From Carnobacterium sp. 17-4 (lineage in GTDB: Bacteria; Bacillota; Bacilli; Lactobacillales; Carnobacteriaceae), in assembly GCF_000195575.1 (NCBI RefSeq), contig NC_015390.1, positions 1 through 50,105 on the forward strand: a DNA stretch of 50,105 bases, given 5' to 3'. Both the position numbers and the translations under genes were made by a program. Positions within the stretch are counted from its first letter, which is position 1, and the number at the start of each line of letters is the position of its first letter. Shown here piece by piece: positions 42,134 to 49,788 of the stretch. Below the pieces are notes generated by a model. The model was given only the letters and a program-made list of their open reading frames with translations. It was not told the DNA's origin and searched no databases.

Positions 42134-42187
42134 GTACATGAAATTACATAGATTCATGTATTTAGAACCTTTATTAATCAAGGTTCT
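42134..42187 (+). other. Cassette-array site S8 (core plus hairpin)
   Basis: The core 42134-42161 has left arm GTACATGAAAT, centre TACATA and right arm GATTCATGTAT. The hairpin AGAACCTTTATTAATCAAGG followed by TTCT and a T-run lies at 42164-42187. The orientation is opposite to S2-S6. Confidence 0.7.
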
Positions 42188-42212
42188 TTTTTGATATATT
42201 ATTATTTTTTTT

Positions 42213-42246
42213 AATTAAACAAAGCTTATTTTATCTTTGCTATACT
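42213..42246 (+). promoter_or_regulatory. Shared cassette promoter region
   Basis: AATTAAACAAAGCTTATT (42213-42230) followed by TATCTTTGCTATACTAA. The same 18 bases occur inverted at 36588-36605 upstream of another cassette gene, in the same position relative to site and gene. CAAAG/CTTTG forms a small inverted repeat. Confidence 0.55.
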
Positions 42247-42299
42247 AAATGCAATAGACGATTTAAATTTTTTTTGTTTATTTTATAAGGAGGTAGTTT

Positions 42300-42818
42300 A
42301 TGAATAATGATAAAAGTATTATTGTGAAATTAGCATTGAAAGAAAAAGAGTATATCCGTTTTTTCTTGTACATGAAAATGAAAACTAGTTTAATAATTTT
42401 AACATGTGGTTTTTTTCTTTATATACTCGTTTTTTATGTATTAACTGGCATTCCGTTACTAATGAATATTACTCTTTCTGCTCTAGTTATATTATTTCTT
42501 GTCATTCCTTTAGCGCTTGTTGGTTTAATCTATAAAGCAAAAAAAGAGTTTAGAAGCAATTACAGTTTAAGTGAAGAGGTATTACTTGAATTTAATGATT
42601 CAGGTTTTAGTTTAACCACAACACAAGAATGTACCCACCAAGACTGGAATTATTTTTATTCAGTTCGAGAACTAAAAAAAGACTTTGCTCTTTATTATTC
42701 TGCCTATACAGCCTTTACCTTACCAAAGAGATGTTTTACTTCTAAAAAAGATATAAACCTATTCAAAGAATTAATATCAAAACATATATTTTCTGATAAA
42801 GTATACTTAAAAAAATAA
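42300..42818 (+). CDS. YcxB-like membrane protein
   Basis: A 172-residue protein with two membrane segments (about 30-48 and 55-77) and a C-terminal YcxB-like domain (LLEFNDSGFSLTTTQECTHQ, then W-N-Y with ALYYSAYTAFTLPKRCF). The function of the family is unknown. AAGGAGG precedes the ATG. Single gene between S8 and S9. Confidence 0.8.
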   Translation: MNNDKSIIVKLALKEKEYIRFFLYMKMKTSLIILTCGFFLYILVFYVLTGIPLLMNITLSALVILFLVIPLALVGLIYKAKKEFRSNYSLSEEVLLEFNDSGFSLTTTQECTHQDWNYFYSVRELKKDFALYYSAYTAFTLPKRCFTSKKDINLFKELISKHIFSDKVYLKK

Positions 42819-42821
42819 AAA

Positions 42822-42849
42822 ATACATGAAATTAGATAAAATCTATAAT
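42822..42849 (+). other. Cassette-array site S9
   Basis: The left arm ATACATGAAAT and centre TAGATA are intact. The right arm AAATCTATAAT is degraded and overlaps the end of the leftward GNAT gene. Confidence 0.55.
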
Positions 42850-43325
42850 TTTTTACTTAATATTTCTCCGGGCAATCCGTCTATTTCACAAACAATTTCA
42901 GATATGAAACCTTGATTACTTAATATTTTTCTAGAAGCAACGTTTTCTGGATCAATGATAGCTTGTATTTTCTCTAACCCTAGTCGGCTTGCTATCTCAA
43001 TTAATTGATTTGCTACACCAGTTCCATAACCTCTTCCCCAATATTTTGGAAGTATCATATAGCCTATTTCTGCTTCGTTAGGTTGTTTTTCATTCAAAGT
43101 TAAATGAGCAAGCCCAATAAATTTTTGATCTAAATCCATAGATATTTTGTATGAACCATAATCGTTATTTTTTTTATTATAGGTTACTAATTTTTGGAAA
43201 TTTGTTTTGGCTTCTTCATAGGGAATAGCTCTTTCAGTGACTTGAGACATAACACGATCATTTGAAACAAGTTGATAATAATAGTCAAAATCATCTTCCT
43301 TAAACTTCAATAGATTTAATTTCAT
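42843..43325 (-). CDS. GNAT-family N-acetyltransferase
   Basis: A 160-residue acetyltransferase. The acetyl-CoA loop is YMILPKYWGRGYGTGVANQLI, followed by IQAIIDPENVASRKILSNQGF, typical for RimJ/RimL-like enzymes. GGAGG lies 6 bases before the ATG at 43325; an earlier ATG at 43337 overlaps that site. Unit between S9 and S10, read against the direction of most right-hand cassettes. Confidence 0.88.
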   Translation of the reverse strand: MKLNLLKFKEDDFDYYYQLVSNDRVMSQVTERAIPYEEAKTNFQKLVTYNKKNNDYGSYKISMDLDQKFIGLAHLTLNEKQPNEAEIGYMILPKYWGRGYGTGVANQLIEIASRLGLEKIQAIIDPENVASRKILSNQGFISEIVCEIDGLPGEILSKKL

Positions 43326-43418
43326 TAGGACCTCCAATTGAATTCAATAGTTACTCATTTATTTATTGTTATTATATCTCAGAAGTAAGTAATTAATACT
43401 CTATATTTTACACATACG

Positions 43419-43446
43419 ATACATGAAATTATATAATTTCATGTAT
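43419..43446. other. Cassette-array site S10, perfect 28-bp palindrome
   Basis: Arms ATACATGAAAT and ATTTCATGTAT are exact inverted copies around TATATA. This is the best example of the 11-6-11 core. No hairpin is attached. Confidence 0.7.
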
Positions 43447-43540
43447 CAACAATAATTTTAAACACTGATCTCGCTGTAGGATTAGAACGATTAATGTCTT
43501 ATAATGTAACTGTTAGAGTTAATTAAAGGAGAATCGCATA

Positions 43541-44014
43541 GTGAAAAAGAAATCTAATATAATTATCATAGGTATTATTCTATTAGTTACTGTTGGAGGT
43601 ATTTTTTTATTTGCTGGATTTAAATGGGTTTCTCCGCGATTTTTTCCACCAGATAATATTTATAGATCTTCAACTGCAAGTGCAGCTGGTCATACAATAA
43701 AAATAGATCAACACTACTCTGTGGTAACAACAAGTGCTTCCACATCCTATTTATGGTTTGTGGAAGATGGCGGAAATCCCATAACGTTAAGTGAACACGT
43801 GGAAAAATTGAATTATGATAATAATTATATTCTTGTTCAATCGGTTACAGAAAACTTTGATAGTCTTTTTTTTAAAGAATATGACTATTCCATTGTAAAT
43901 AAAGAAACACAGGAAATTGATTCATTTTCAAAAAAGAATGCATTTTTAGAAGAATGTCGAAATAGAAATATAAATGTAGAATTAAAAATTAAAGAAGAAT
44001 TCGATTGGTATTAA
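43541..44014 (+). CDS. Membrane-anchored extracellular protein, function unknown
   Basis: A 157-residue protein with a single N-terminal anchor (about 5-26, IIIIGIILLVTVGGIFLFAG) and an outside domain without recognised motifs. It starts at GTG 43541 after AAAGGAG. A -10 box TATAAT at 43500-43505 lies upstream. Single gene between S10 and S11. Confidence 0.6.
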   Translation: MKKKSNIIIIGIILLVTVGGIFLFAGFKWVSPRFFPPDNIYRSSTASAAGHTIKIDQHYSVVTTSASTSYLWFVEDGGNPITLSEHVEKLNYDNNYILVQSVTENFDSLFFKEYDYSIVNKETQEIDSFSKKNAFLEECRNRNINVELKIKEEFDWY

Positions 44015-44035
44015 CAATGCTTATTATCTTATTGA

Positions 44036-44096
44036 ATACATGAAATTAGATAGATTAATGTATAAAGAACCTTGTTAAATCAAGGTTCTTTTTTTT
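44036..44096 (+). other. Cassette-array site S11 (core plus hairpin terminator)
   Basis: The core 44036-44063 has left arm ATACATGAAAT, centre TAGATA and right arm GATTAATGTAT. The hairpin AGAACCTTG/CAAGGTTCT at 44066-44088 runs into eight T, so it also terminates the upstream gene. Confidence 0.7.
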
Positions 44097-44136
44097 AAAA
44101 TTAGTGCATTCAGTTATTTTAAGATGAGTAGAAAAA

Positions 44137-44961
44137 TTATTTATTTGACTGTTTGCTAGTTAAATAAATGAATACGTATTGAAGGATAAGTAAGATCCCT
44201 AAAATAACACCCACACCTATTTTACCTTCTTTTGAACTTAATAATTCTGAAAAAATGTCTATCCTAGTAAGAATTCCTAAAATAGCAGAAGTAAGTACAA
44301 TTGGAAGAAAAGGTGCCCATATTTTTTTATCTTTTTCTTTATAAAACAGATAGAGTATTAGTCCAGATATAAGAATGATGGTAACTATGCCTAAATTGCC
44401 ACTAAGATTTACTTTGAGTGGTGTAGATATTAAAAAACTAATATAAAAACCAACTGAGACGCCTAACCCAACTAATAAAAGTAAAACTAGTTTAGATAGT
44501 TTGTCTTTAAATCGATATAAGCTAATCCCTAAAAGCCATAGAGCAAAAATAACCATAATAGCCCAATAGAATCCGCGTATTAGTAAACTTCCAATATCCA
44601 GGCTTTCATCTGGAAAAATAATTTCAGATAAAATACTAAAAATACTATAGCTTGCTAAAGCAGTTAGAATTATTTTTACAGTATCTAAAAGATTAATAGG
44701 CAGCTGTTTAATAATGTCGTCAGCAACTTTTTTTGGATTTTCTCCAAAATATTCTTCTGCGGAAATACCTTGTTCTTGAGCATCTAAAATATCCCTTAAA
44801 ACTTCTAATAATAATTCTTCGCTTTTTTTCACATCTCTGAAAAAAGCCATTATTCTAATATAAATAAGTAGGTTTCCATAGTATTTTTCGTTTTCTTTTG
44901 TCAACGATTCTTGTAAGACCGCATTTGTCTCTATCAATTCATTTTTTTCCAAGTTATTCAC
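44137..44961 (-). CDS. DUF1129-family membrane protein
   Basis: A 274-residue protein. The N-terminal helical domain (about 1-90, LTKENEKYYGNLLIYIR, then EELLLEVLRDILDAQEQG) matches DUF1129/HAAS-type domains. Six membrane segments follow (about 97-118, 130-150, 160-180, 188-208, 218-236, 245-265). It overlaps the PadR gene by eight bases and is almost surely controlled by it. Unit between S11 and S12. Confidence 0.8.
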   Translation of the reverse strand: MNNLEKNELIETNAVLQESLTKENEKYYGNLLIYIRIMAFFRDVKKSEELLLEVLRDILDAQEQGISAEEYFGENPKKVADDIIKQLPINLLDTVKIILTALASYSIFSILSEIIFPDESLDIGSLLIRGFYWAIMVIFALWLLGISLYRFKDKLSKLVLLLLVGLGVSVGFYISFLISTPLKVNLSGNLGIVTIILISGLILYLFYKEKDKKIWAPFLPIVLTSAILGILTRIDIFSELLSSKEGKIGVGVILGILLILQYVFIYLTSKQSNK

Positions 44962-45286
44962 TTCCTTCTACTAGATTATCAACACTTTCTTTCAACTTAT
45001 TCCATTGCAATGTAAATTCATTTTTTTCTATTAGCCCTTTTTCAGTAAGAGAATAATATTTTCTTTTTGGCCCTGTATCAGAATTACGTAAGGTCCCTTT
45101 TATTAATTCTTTTTTTTCCAGTGAGAGCAAAAGAGGATAGATCGTTCCTTTAGGAATATCAGTAAAACCAAAGTCTGTAAGCTTTTCGCTCAATTTATAA
45201 CCATATAATTCTTCTTGATAAAGTAAAAGTAAAATACTACCTGATAAAATTCCTTTCAACATTTGAGAGTTTATTTTATTGTCCAT
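44954..45286 (-). CDS. PadR-family transcriptional regulator
   Basis: A 110-residue winged-helix repressor with LLYQEELYGYKLSEKLTDFG, KGTIYPLLLSLEKKELI and a wing GPKRKYYSLTEKG. It is the first gene of a two-gene leftward operon with a DUF1129 membrane protein. A 17-base inverted repeat across its promoter is the likely operator. GGAGG precedes the ATG. Confidence 0.92.
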   Translation of the reverse strand: MDNKINSQMLKGILSGSILLLLYQEELYGYKLSEKLTDFGFTDIPKGTIYPLLLSLEKKELIKGTLRNSDTGPKRKYYSLTEKGLIEKNEFTLQWNKLKESVDNLVEGSE

Positions 45287-45298
45287 GCTATCCCTCCT

Positions 45299-45356
45299 CT
45301 ATTATGCTTTACAAGTTAGTTATATCAAATGCAAACTAGCTTGTAAAGCATAATAG
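45299..45356 (-). promoter_or_regulatory. PadR promoter with 17-base inverted-repeat operator
   Basis: CTATTATGCTTTACAAG and its exact complement (45340-45356) flank 24 bases. Read leftward, TTTACA, 17 bases and TATAAC form the promoter inside the operator. Confidence 0.75.
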
Positions 45357-45417
45357 TTGGTTTTTTTAAATGAGACAAAGAAACAAGCTATTAATTTAAA
45401 TTAATAGCTTGTTTTCA

Positions 45418-45445
45418 ATACATGAAATTGTATAAAAACGTGTAT
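45418..45445 (+). other. Cassette-array site S12
   Basis: Left arm ATACATGAAAT, centre TGTATA, right arm AAAACGTGTAT, followed by a decayed AGAACCTTTT hairpin. It is the last clear site to the right; a faint one may lie near 48207. Confidence 0.6.
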
Positions 45446-45490
45446 GTAGAACCTTTTAAAATAGCATATAACTCTATATCTTTAAAATAA

Positions 45491-45519
45491 AAAATGAGGA
45501 TGTGAAAATCCTCATTTTT
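45491..45519 (-). terminator. Terminator of the surface-protein gene
   Basis: AAAATGAGGA pairs with TCCTCATTTT; T-runs occur in both directions. Confidence 0.75.
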
Positions 45520-45525
45520 CAGTTA

Positions 45526-46560
45526 TTAATCAATCACCCAACCTCCCAATTCTTTATCGTTGGTTCCATTTCCCAAACCCGCAGAAACTGAACCATCTGG
45601 ATTTGTCTGTGTCCAAGTGTCCGTTTTATTTTCACCATTTTGACCGGCAGACCAACCATAATCTTTACCTGAACTATTAGATGGTGCACTTGGTTTTGGT
45701 GCTGATTGAGTTGGTGCTTTTGTTGAAGAACTAGAATTACTGTTTGAACTATTAGAACTTGTTGTATTATTTTGACTGCTGCTACTATTTGGTGATTGTG
45801 TATTTTCAGAACTGTAGTTTCCATTTGAAGAACTACTACTTGTGCTTCCATTTCCACTATTGCTGCTTTCAACATAACTATTATTGCTAGAAGTGTCATT
45901 TTCGCTAGAACTAGAACCAGTTTCGTTTTCTAATTGTATTTTTTCTTCTGCAGCTGCAACTTCTTCTGCTTCTTTAATTGCTTGTTCTTCTTTTATTTTT
46001 TCTTCTTCTTTTTCTTTAGCTTCTTTATCCAATTGAGTCATTTTGTCTCCGTATTGTTTTAAAAGACCTCCAATATTCTTATCAAGCGATTCTCTTTCTT
46101 TGGTGGTATAAACAATATTTTCTTGTAATTTAATTTTATCTTTTAAAGATTTTAATAATTCTGATTTTTTACTTAAAGAATTTCTTTCTTCTTTTTCTAG
46201 ATCTTTAATAGTGTTGTCTTTTACAACTTTGTCGTTTGTATCTTTGAATATTTTTTTTGATTTATCAATAGAATTTTTATAAGCTTCGACAACTTTTTCA
46301 TCTTTTTCCTTGTCCGATATATATTTATTTTGTTCTGCAATTATAATTTTTAACTCTTCTAATTTTTTAGATTCATCTTTCTCTAAAGTTAATTCATTAT
46401 ACTTTTCATTAATTTCATTTATGTGATTTTCGATTTTTTCATTATAAATTTTTTGTTCTTCTTTTTTATTTTTTTCAATAGCAATTACCGAACTACCTCC
46501 AACAATCAGTAAAACTATTAAACTTAGTGTAATTATTGTTTTTTTATTTTTTATAGGCAT
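45526..46560 (-). CDS. Surface-exposed coiled-coil protein with Ser/Asn-rich region
   Basis: A 344-residue protein with an N-terminal membrane anchor (about 8-27), a long Lys/Glu coiled coil (about 30-215), a Ser/Asn/Thr-rich low-complexity stretch (about 216-295) and a small C-terminal part with DYGWSAGQNGENKTDTW. There is no LPxTG, so it is held by the anchor. It may be an adhesin-like or wall-spacer protein. The low-complexity DNA gives long overlapping frames that are not genes. Confidence 0.7.
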   Translation of the reverse strand: MPIKNKKTIITLSLIVLLIVGGSSVIAIEKNKKEEQKIYNEKIENHINEINEKYNELTLEKDESKKLEELKIIIAEQNKYISDKEKDEKVVEAYKNSIDKSKKIFKDTNDKVVKDNTIKDLEKEERNSLSKKSELLKSLKDKIKLQENIVYTTKERESLDKNIGGLLKQYGDKMTQLDKEAKEKEEEKIKEEQAIKEAEEVAAAEEKIQLENETGSSSSENDTSSNNSYVESSNSGNGSTSSSSSNGNYSSENTQSPNSSSSQNNTTSSNSSNSNSSSSTKAPTQSAPKPSAPSNSSGKDYGWSAGQNGENKTDTWTQTNPDGSVSAGLGNGTNDKELGGWVID

Positions 46561-46644
46561 ATAATTCCTCTCCTTTAATTAAATTTATTAAAAGTCTTTT
46601 AAAAGACTTTTTGCTTATTTTTAAAATTTTAATGGTATAAAAAG

Positions 46645-46686
46645 AAAAAAAGAGGAACACTTCAATATAAGTGTTCCTCTTTTTTT
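46645..46686. terminator. Bidirectional terminator
   Basis: AAAGAGGAACACTT pairs with AAGTGTTCCTCTTT, with A-run and T-run on the two sides. A separate palindrome AAAAGTCTTTT/AAAAGACTTTT lies at 46590-46611. Confidence 0.8.
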
Positions 46687-46724
46687 AATTCTGTATGTGG
46701 ATCCTTGCTTGGCATGGATTGTTT

Positions 46725-47573
46725 TTAATTTAGGTGTTTAGCAAAAACGTCTTGTGCGTTTTCAGACATAAATGGGTTAACAATGTTGTTGACACTTTTT
46801 TCTTCATACGGTGTTGTTACAGACTCATCATCGTCAAGTGTGCGGTAAGTAGGGCCCATTAAGGTATCTTGTATTACGAGCACCACCACGACATCATCCG
46901 TTTCATAAAGAGTGACAATATTACGCATATCTTCTGATAGTGGCGACCCATTTTCACGCTGAACCTCTTCATTTGTGAGGCTTCCATATAAGTAACTTGG
47001 CTCTGGTAATTCATTACCAAACCCATCATTTAACATGATTTGATCATATGATTTTTTCATTACAAATATTTTTGATGTTGTTTCGCTACGATCAGCGTTT
47101 GCAAAATCAACGGAATCTTCTTTGATATCCATAGCTTGTTCATCTATTGTGTTAACGGGTTTTATGTGTCCAACCATCGTTTTTTCTGCGCTTAATACTG
47201 TTAATTTAGATAATGGTTTTTCAACTTCTTTTGCCACATCAGTCAACATCTCTGTGTAGTCTCCATCATCATAAGAATAAGTAAAATTGAAATCTACTTC
47301 ACCCTTACCTGTACCCTCTGTAGATGCATACGCGTCCTCTCCAACTACGTCTCCCTCACGAAAAATGGGTGTTTTTGTTGCATTTTCTTTGTCGATTAAG
47401 TATGTACCAGTTTCATCTGTAAACTCATAGGGTTCGTCATGAACTTCCTCTGCATATGAGCTTTCTACAGCACCCGTTGGTGCAGGTGTTGTTTCTTCTT
47501 CAGTTTCACAGCCACCTAAGAAAGTAAGTATGCTTAAAGATAAAAATAATGTAGTCGTTTTTTTTATATTCAT
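46725..47573 (-). CDS. Lipoprotein, function unknown
   Basis: A 282-residue protein with a lipoprotein signal (MNIKKTTTLFLSLSILTFLGGC, lipobox FLGGC, Cys22). An acidic Thr/Glu linker (ETEEETTPAPTG) and a soluble outside domain follow. No family recognised; the fold may relate to extracellular beta-sandwich proteins. It lies 57 bases after a PH-like membrane protein gene on the same strand. Confidence 0.75.
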   Translation of the reverse strand: MNIKKTTTLFLSLSILTFLGGCETEEETTPAPTGAVESSYAEEVHDEPYEFTDETGTYLIDKENATKTPIFREGDVVGEDAYASTEGTGKGEVDFNFTYSYDDGDYTEMLTDVAKEVEKPLSKLTVLSAEKTMVGHIKPVNTIDEQAMDIKEDSVDFANADRSETTSKIFVMKKSYDQIMLNDGFGNELPEPSYLYGSLTNEEVQRENGSPLSEDMRNIVTLYETDDVVVVLVIQDTLMGPTYRTLDDDESVTTPYEEKSVNNIVNPFMSENAQDVFAKHLN

Positions 47574-47630
47574 TTTTTCCTCCGTGTAAACTAGTTTCTA
47601 ATTTAACTTTTAAAAAAAACTAAAGTACTA

Positions 47631-48101
47631 CTATTGTTTTTTTTCAAAAAACATGTTCAAATCGCCTTTGTCAGTATCATAAGATAAAGCTTCTTCAATC
47701 ATATCTTGAGCTTGTAGTAATTTACCTTTATCAAAGAATGGGACTGAAATATAAAAATCACTACCAGCTCTTTGAATGATTAATACAGATAACATGCCAC
47801 TACCTAAGATACCCACACCAATAAGTAATAAAATTAAAGCTCCAAGGACGTTATCCCCTAACATATTAATAGCAATAAAAATAAGAATGATACCAACAAG
47901 CATAGGTTTTATCTTATAACTCGTAGAAATTCTAGCAGAACTAATATTTTTCAATGGTATCGATTGATTATCTCTACCAGCTGGGATAATGCCTAAAATA
48001 GTATTTGCCCCAGAAACTTTAACAAACCTTGAATCTACAGAAATGAAGCCTTTCACCCAAAAAAATAACATTGACAACGAAAAATCTACTCTTTTTTCCA
48101 A
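47631..48101 (-). CDS. Membrane protein with PH-like domain
   Basis: A 156-residue protein. A first part (about 20-60, GANTILGIIPAGRDNQSIPL) resembles the strand pattern of bacterial PH domains. Two membrane segments follow (about 66-82 and 86-107), then a further cytoplasmic part (SVPFFDKGKLLQAQDMIEEAL). Function unknown. Probably expressed with the lipoprotein downstream. Confidence 0.6.
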   Translation of the reverse strand: MEKRVDFSLSMLFFWVKGFISVDSRFVKVSGANTILGIIPAGRDNQSIPLKNISSARISTSYKIKPMLVGIILIFIAINMLGDNVLGALILLLIGVGILGSGMLSVLIIQRAGSDFYISVPFFDKGKLLQAQDMIEEALSYDTDKGDLNMFFEKKQ

Positions 48102-48231
48102 CTCAACAACTCCCTTATTCTATAATATAGTTAATAATAACACATATTATTAATCGAAAGTAAATTTCCTAGATAATACATTCCATAACTAATGGTCATT
48201 TCATAAATATACGAAATTATTTAGAAGAATA

Positions 48232-48960
48232 CTATGTTTTTAATTGGGAGTCAAAAACGCACTTGAAAGTACGTTTTCTTAAATACATGTCCTTTAATTT
48301 CACTTCACGTTCCAATGTATTTAAGATCAAAAATAAAATGTCTTTATTCTCATCAGGAACAGTAAAATCTATTGTTTTTCCTCTTGTCACAGAGAAAACT
48401 GACTGTGAAAGAAACTGTGAATCAGCTTCTACAATCTCTTTCACAGTTTCTTTGGTCGTTTCAAAATGAAATTGTAATCCTATCGCATTGAACAGGCTAA
48501 ATCCTTGGTTTTCCCACTTTTCAGTAGAATATAAAGGCGTAGCATGGAAAGGTTTTGTAAATCCTTCACCATGCCAATGAAGGACAGTGTACTCTTTACT
48601 CGGATGAAAGTTTTGCGTTAAAGAGGTCACCGAGTGCCAACCAACTTCTTTAGGAGTAGAAATAATATCACTTCCATAGGCTTTAGCTAATTGTTGTGCA
48701 CCTAAACAAATTCCTAACATCGGTTTTCCACTATCGACAACTTGTTTTATCAAATGTCGTTCATCTTGTATCCATTGTTCTGTGTCATTCGCACTCATTG
48801 GTCCACCTAAAACAATTAAGAAAGAGACTTCTTCCACTTTGGGAAGAGACTCTCCGTTAAAAACTTTTATTATTTCGACTGTATGATTATTCTCTTGTAT
48901 CCAGTCCATAATCCGACCAGGATTTTCAAATGAAACATGTTGAATAATATGTATATTCAT
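48232..48960 (-). CDS. Class I glutamine amidotransferase-like protein
   Basis: A 242-residue single-domain GATase1. The catalytic triad is visible: Cys85 in GICLGAQQ, His165 and Glu167 in LQFHFE. An oxyanion-type loop LGGPMSAND lies at 51-59. Stand-alone members are often named GMP-synthase-like and can cleave gamma-glutamyl compounds. The C-terminal tail (about 200-242) is unusual and basic. AGGAGG lies before the ATG. Right-most gene of the window. Confidence 0.9.
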   Translation of the reverse strand: MNIHIIQHVSFENPGRIMDWIQENNHTVEIIKVFNGESLPKVEEVSFLIVLGGPMSANDTEQWIQDERHLIKQVVDSGKPMLGICLGAQQLAKAYGSDIISTPKEVGWHSVTSLTQNFHPSKEYTVLHWHGEGFTKPFHATPLYSTEKWENQGFSLFNAIGLQFHFETTKETVKEIVEADSQFLSQSVFSVTRGKTIDFTVPDENKDILFLILNTLEREVKLKDMYLRKRTFKCVFDSQLKT

Positions 48961-49207
48961 GCTACCTCCTTACTAACTATAATAGTTCATTTTTCCATGA
49001 AGCTTTTTTATTAACCAAATATATTTCTTTGTATTTTTTGTTTCTCAACAATCTATTTTAAACATTCTTAAACGTTATTTAAGCTATAATCAAACTCAAT
49101 TTCCATATATTAGTCTTTTATTCATTCATCAGTTACCATCACAAGATATATTTCCTTTTATTTACTATTTAACTTAAATAAAAGGGGTTGACTTAAGGTT
49201 TCTCATT
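48961..49207. other. AT-rich gap
   Basis: No gene or clear repeat was seen before the 51-bp repeat. Confidence 0.3.
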
Positions 49208-49258
49208 TGCTAGCCGAGGTGAGAGAAAGTGGTGAGATGAGCATAGTTGTACCCTAGC
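49208..49258 (-). repeat. 51-bp inverted repeat, right copy
   Basis: Reverse complement of 39293-39343 with one difference (position 16 of this copy). Confidence 0.9.
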
Positions 49259-49299
49259 AAAGCCTAAAATAGATTTAAGCTGAACTAGAGTACGAATGT

Positions 49300-49600
49300 G
49301 TCTATTATGTATGTTCTAGCCTCGGATCGAGTCGGAGCCTGTTTCACATGCTATATCGTCGGTGTTGTTGTCTCAACACGCTTAAAACACTCTTAAAATC
49401 CACCCTAAGAGTATTGTTTTAAGCTACCAGTCTAAATCAGACCTGGATTACCGCCCCCACCAGTTCAAATCGGTCGTGGTCACCATTCAGAACAATAGAG
49501 GATATAGCGACCCTATTTGATTGTTCCTAGCATTCCTTATTGCAGCGGCGTATGCTTAACCTGTCTACTTAAATGCTGTTACGCACACAGCTTGGCTCCT
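49300..49600. ncRNA. Second structured non-coding region
   Basis: No frame is supported. Helices seen: CTCG-GAT-CGAG (49322-49332), GTGTTG/CAACAC (near 49361-49378), GCTTAAAAC/GTTTTAAGC enclosing CTCTTA/TAAGAG (about 49380-49423), GAACAAT/ATTGTTC (about 49489-49526), and CACAG/CTGTG near 49586-49603. The strand is not fixed by wobble pairs. It may be RNA or DNA-level structure. Confidence 0.45.
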
Positions 49601-49619
49601 GTGTTGGTAAAAAAGCCAA

Positions 49620-49712
49620 TTGCCATTTGTCCAGGTGCTTGGTATAATGACAATACATAAATCAGAATAATTTGTTGTCCTACGAACGCCAATTCGTGGG
49701 GCTTTTTTTTTA
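49620..49712 (+). ncRNA. Promoter and short RNA of about 55 nt with terminator
   Basis: TTGCCA (49620-49625), exactly 17 bases, then TATAAT (49643-49648). The transcript would start near 49655, contain a GACAA/TTGTC pairing, and end at the stem CCTACGAA/TTCGTGGG (49679-49699) followed by eight T. This is a complete small-RNA unit without a reading frame. Confidence 0.6.
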
Positions 49713-49788
49713 TTTAATTTTAGTGTTATATCGAGCCTAACGCACTTGAAATGTGATGTAAATGCTTTTTTCTATTAACAAACTATAC

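Noticed and set aside
45534-45899. A 121-codon frame in the low-complexity region
   Set aside because: It is Gln, Val and Ile-rich text produced by the Ser/Asn repeats of the surface-protein gene in another frame on the same strand.
49440-49490. A tRNA-like or tmRNA-like T-loop (GTTCAAATC)
   Set aside because: There is no matching 5-bp T stem, acceptor stem or anticodon arm around it.
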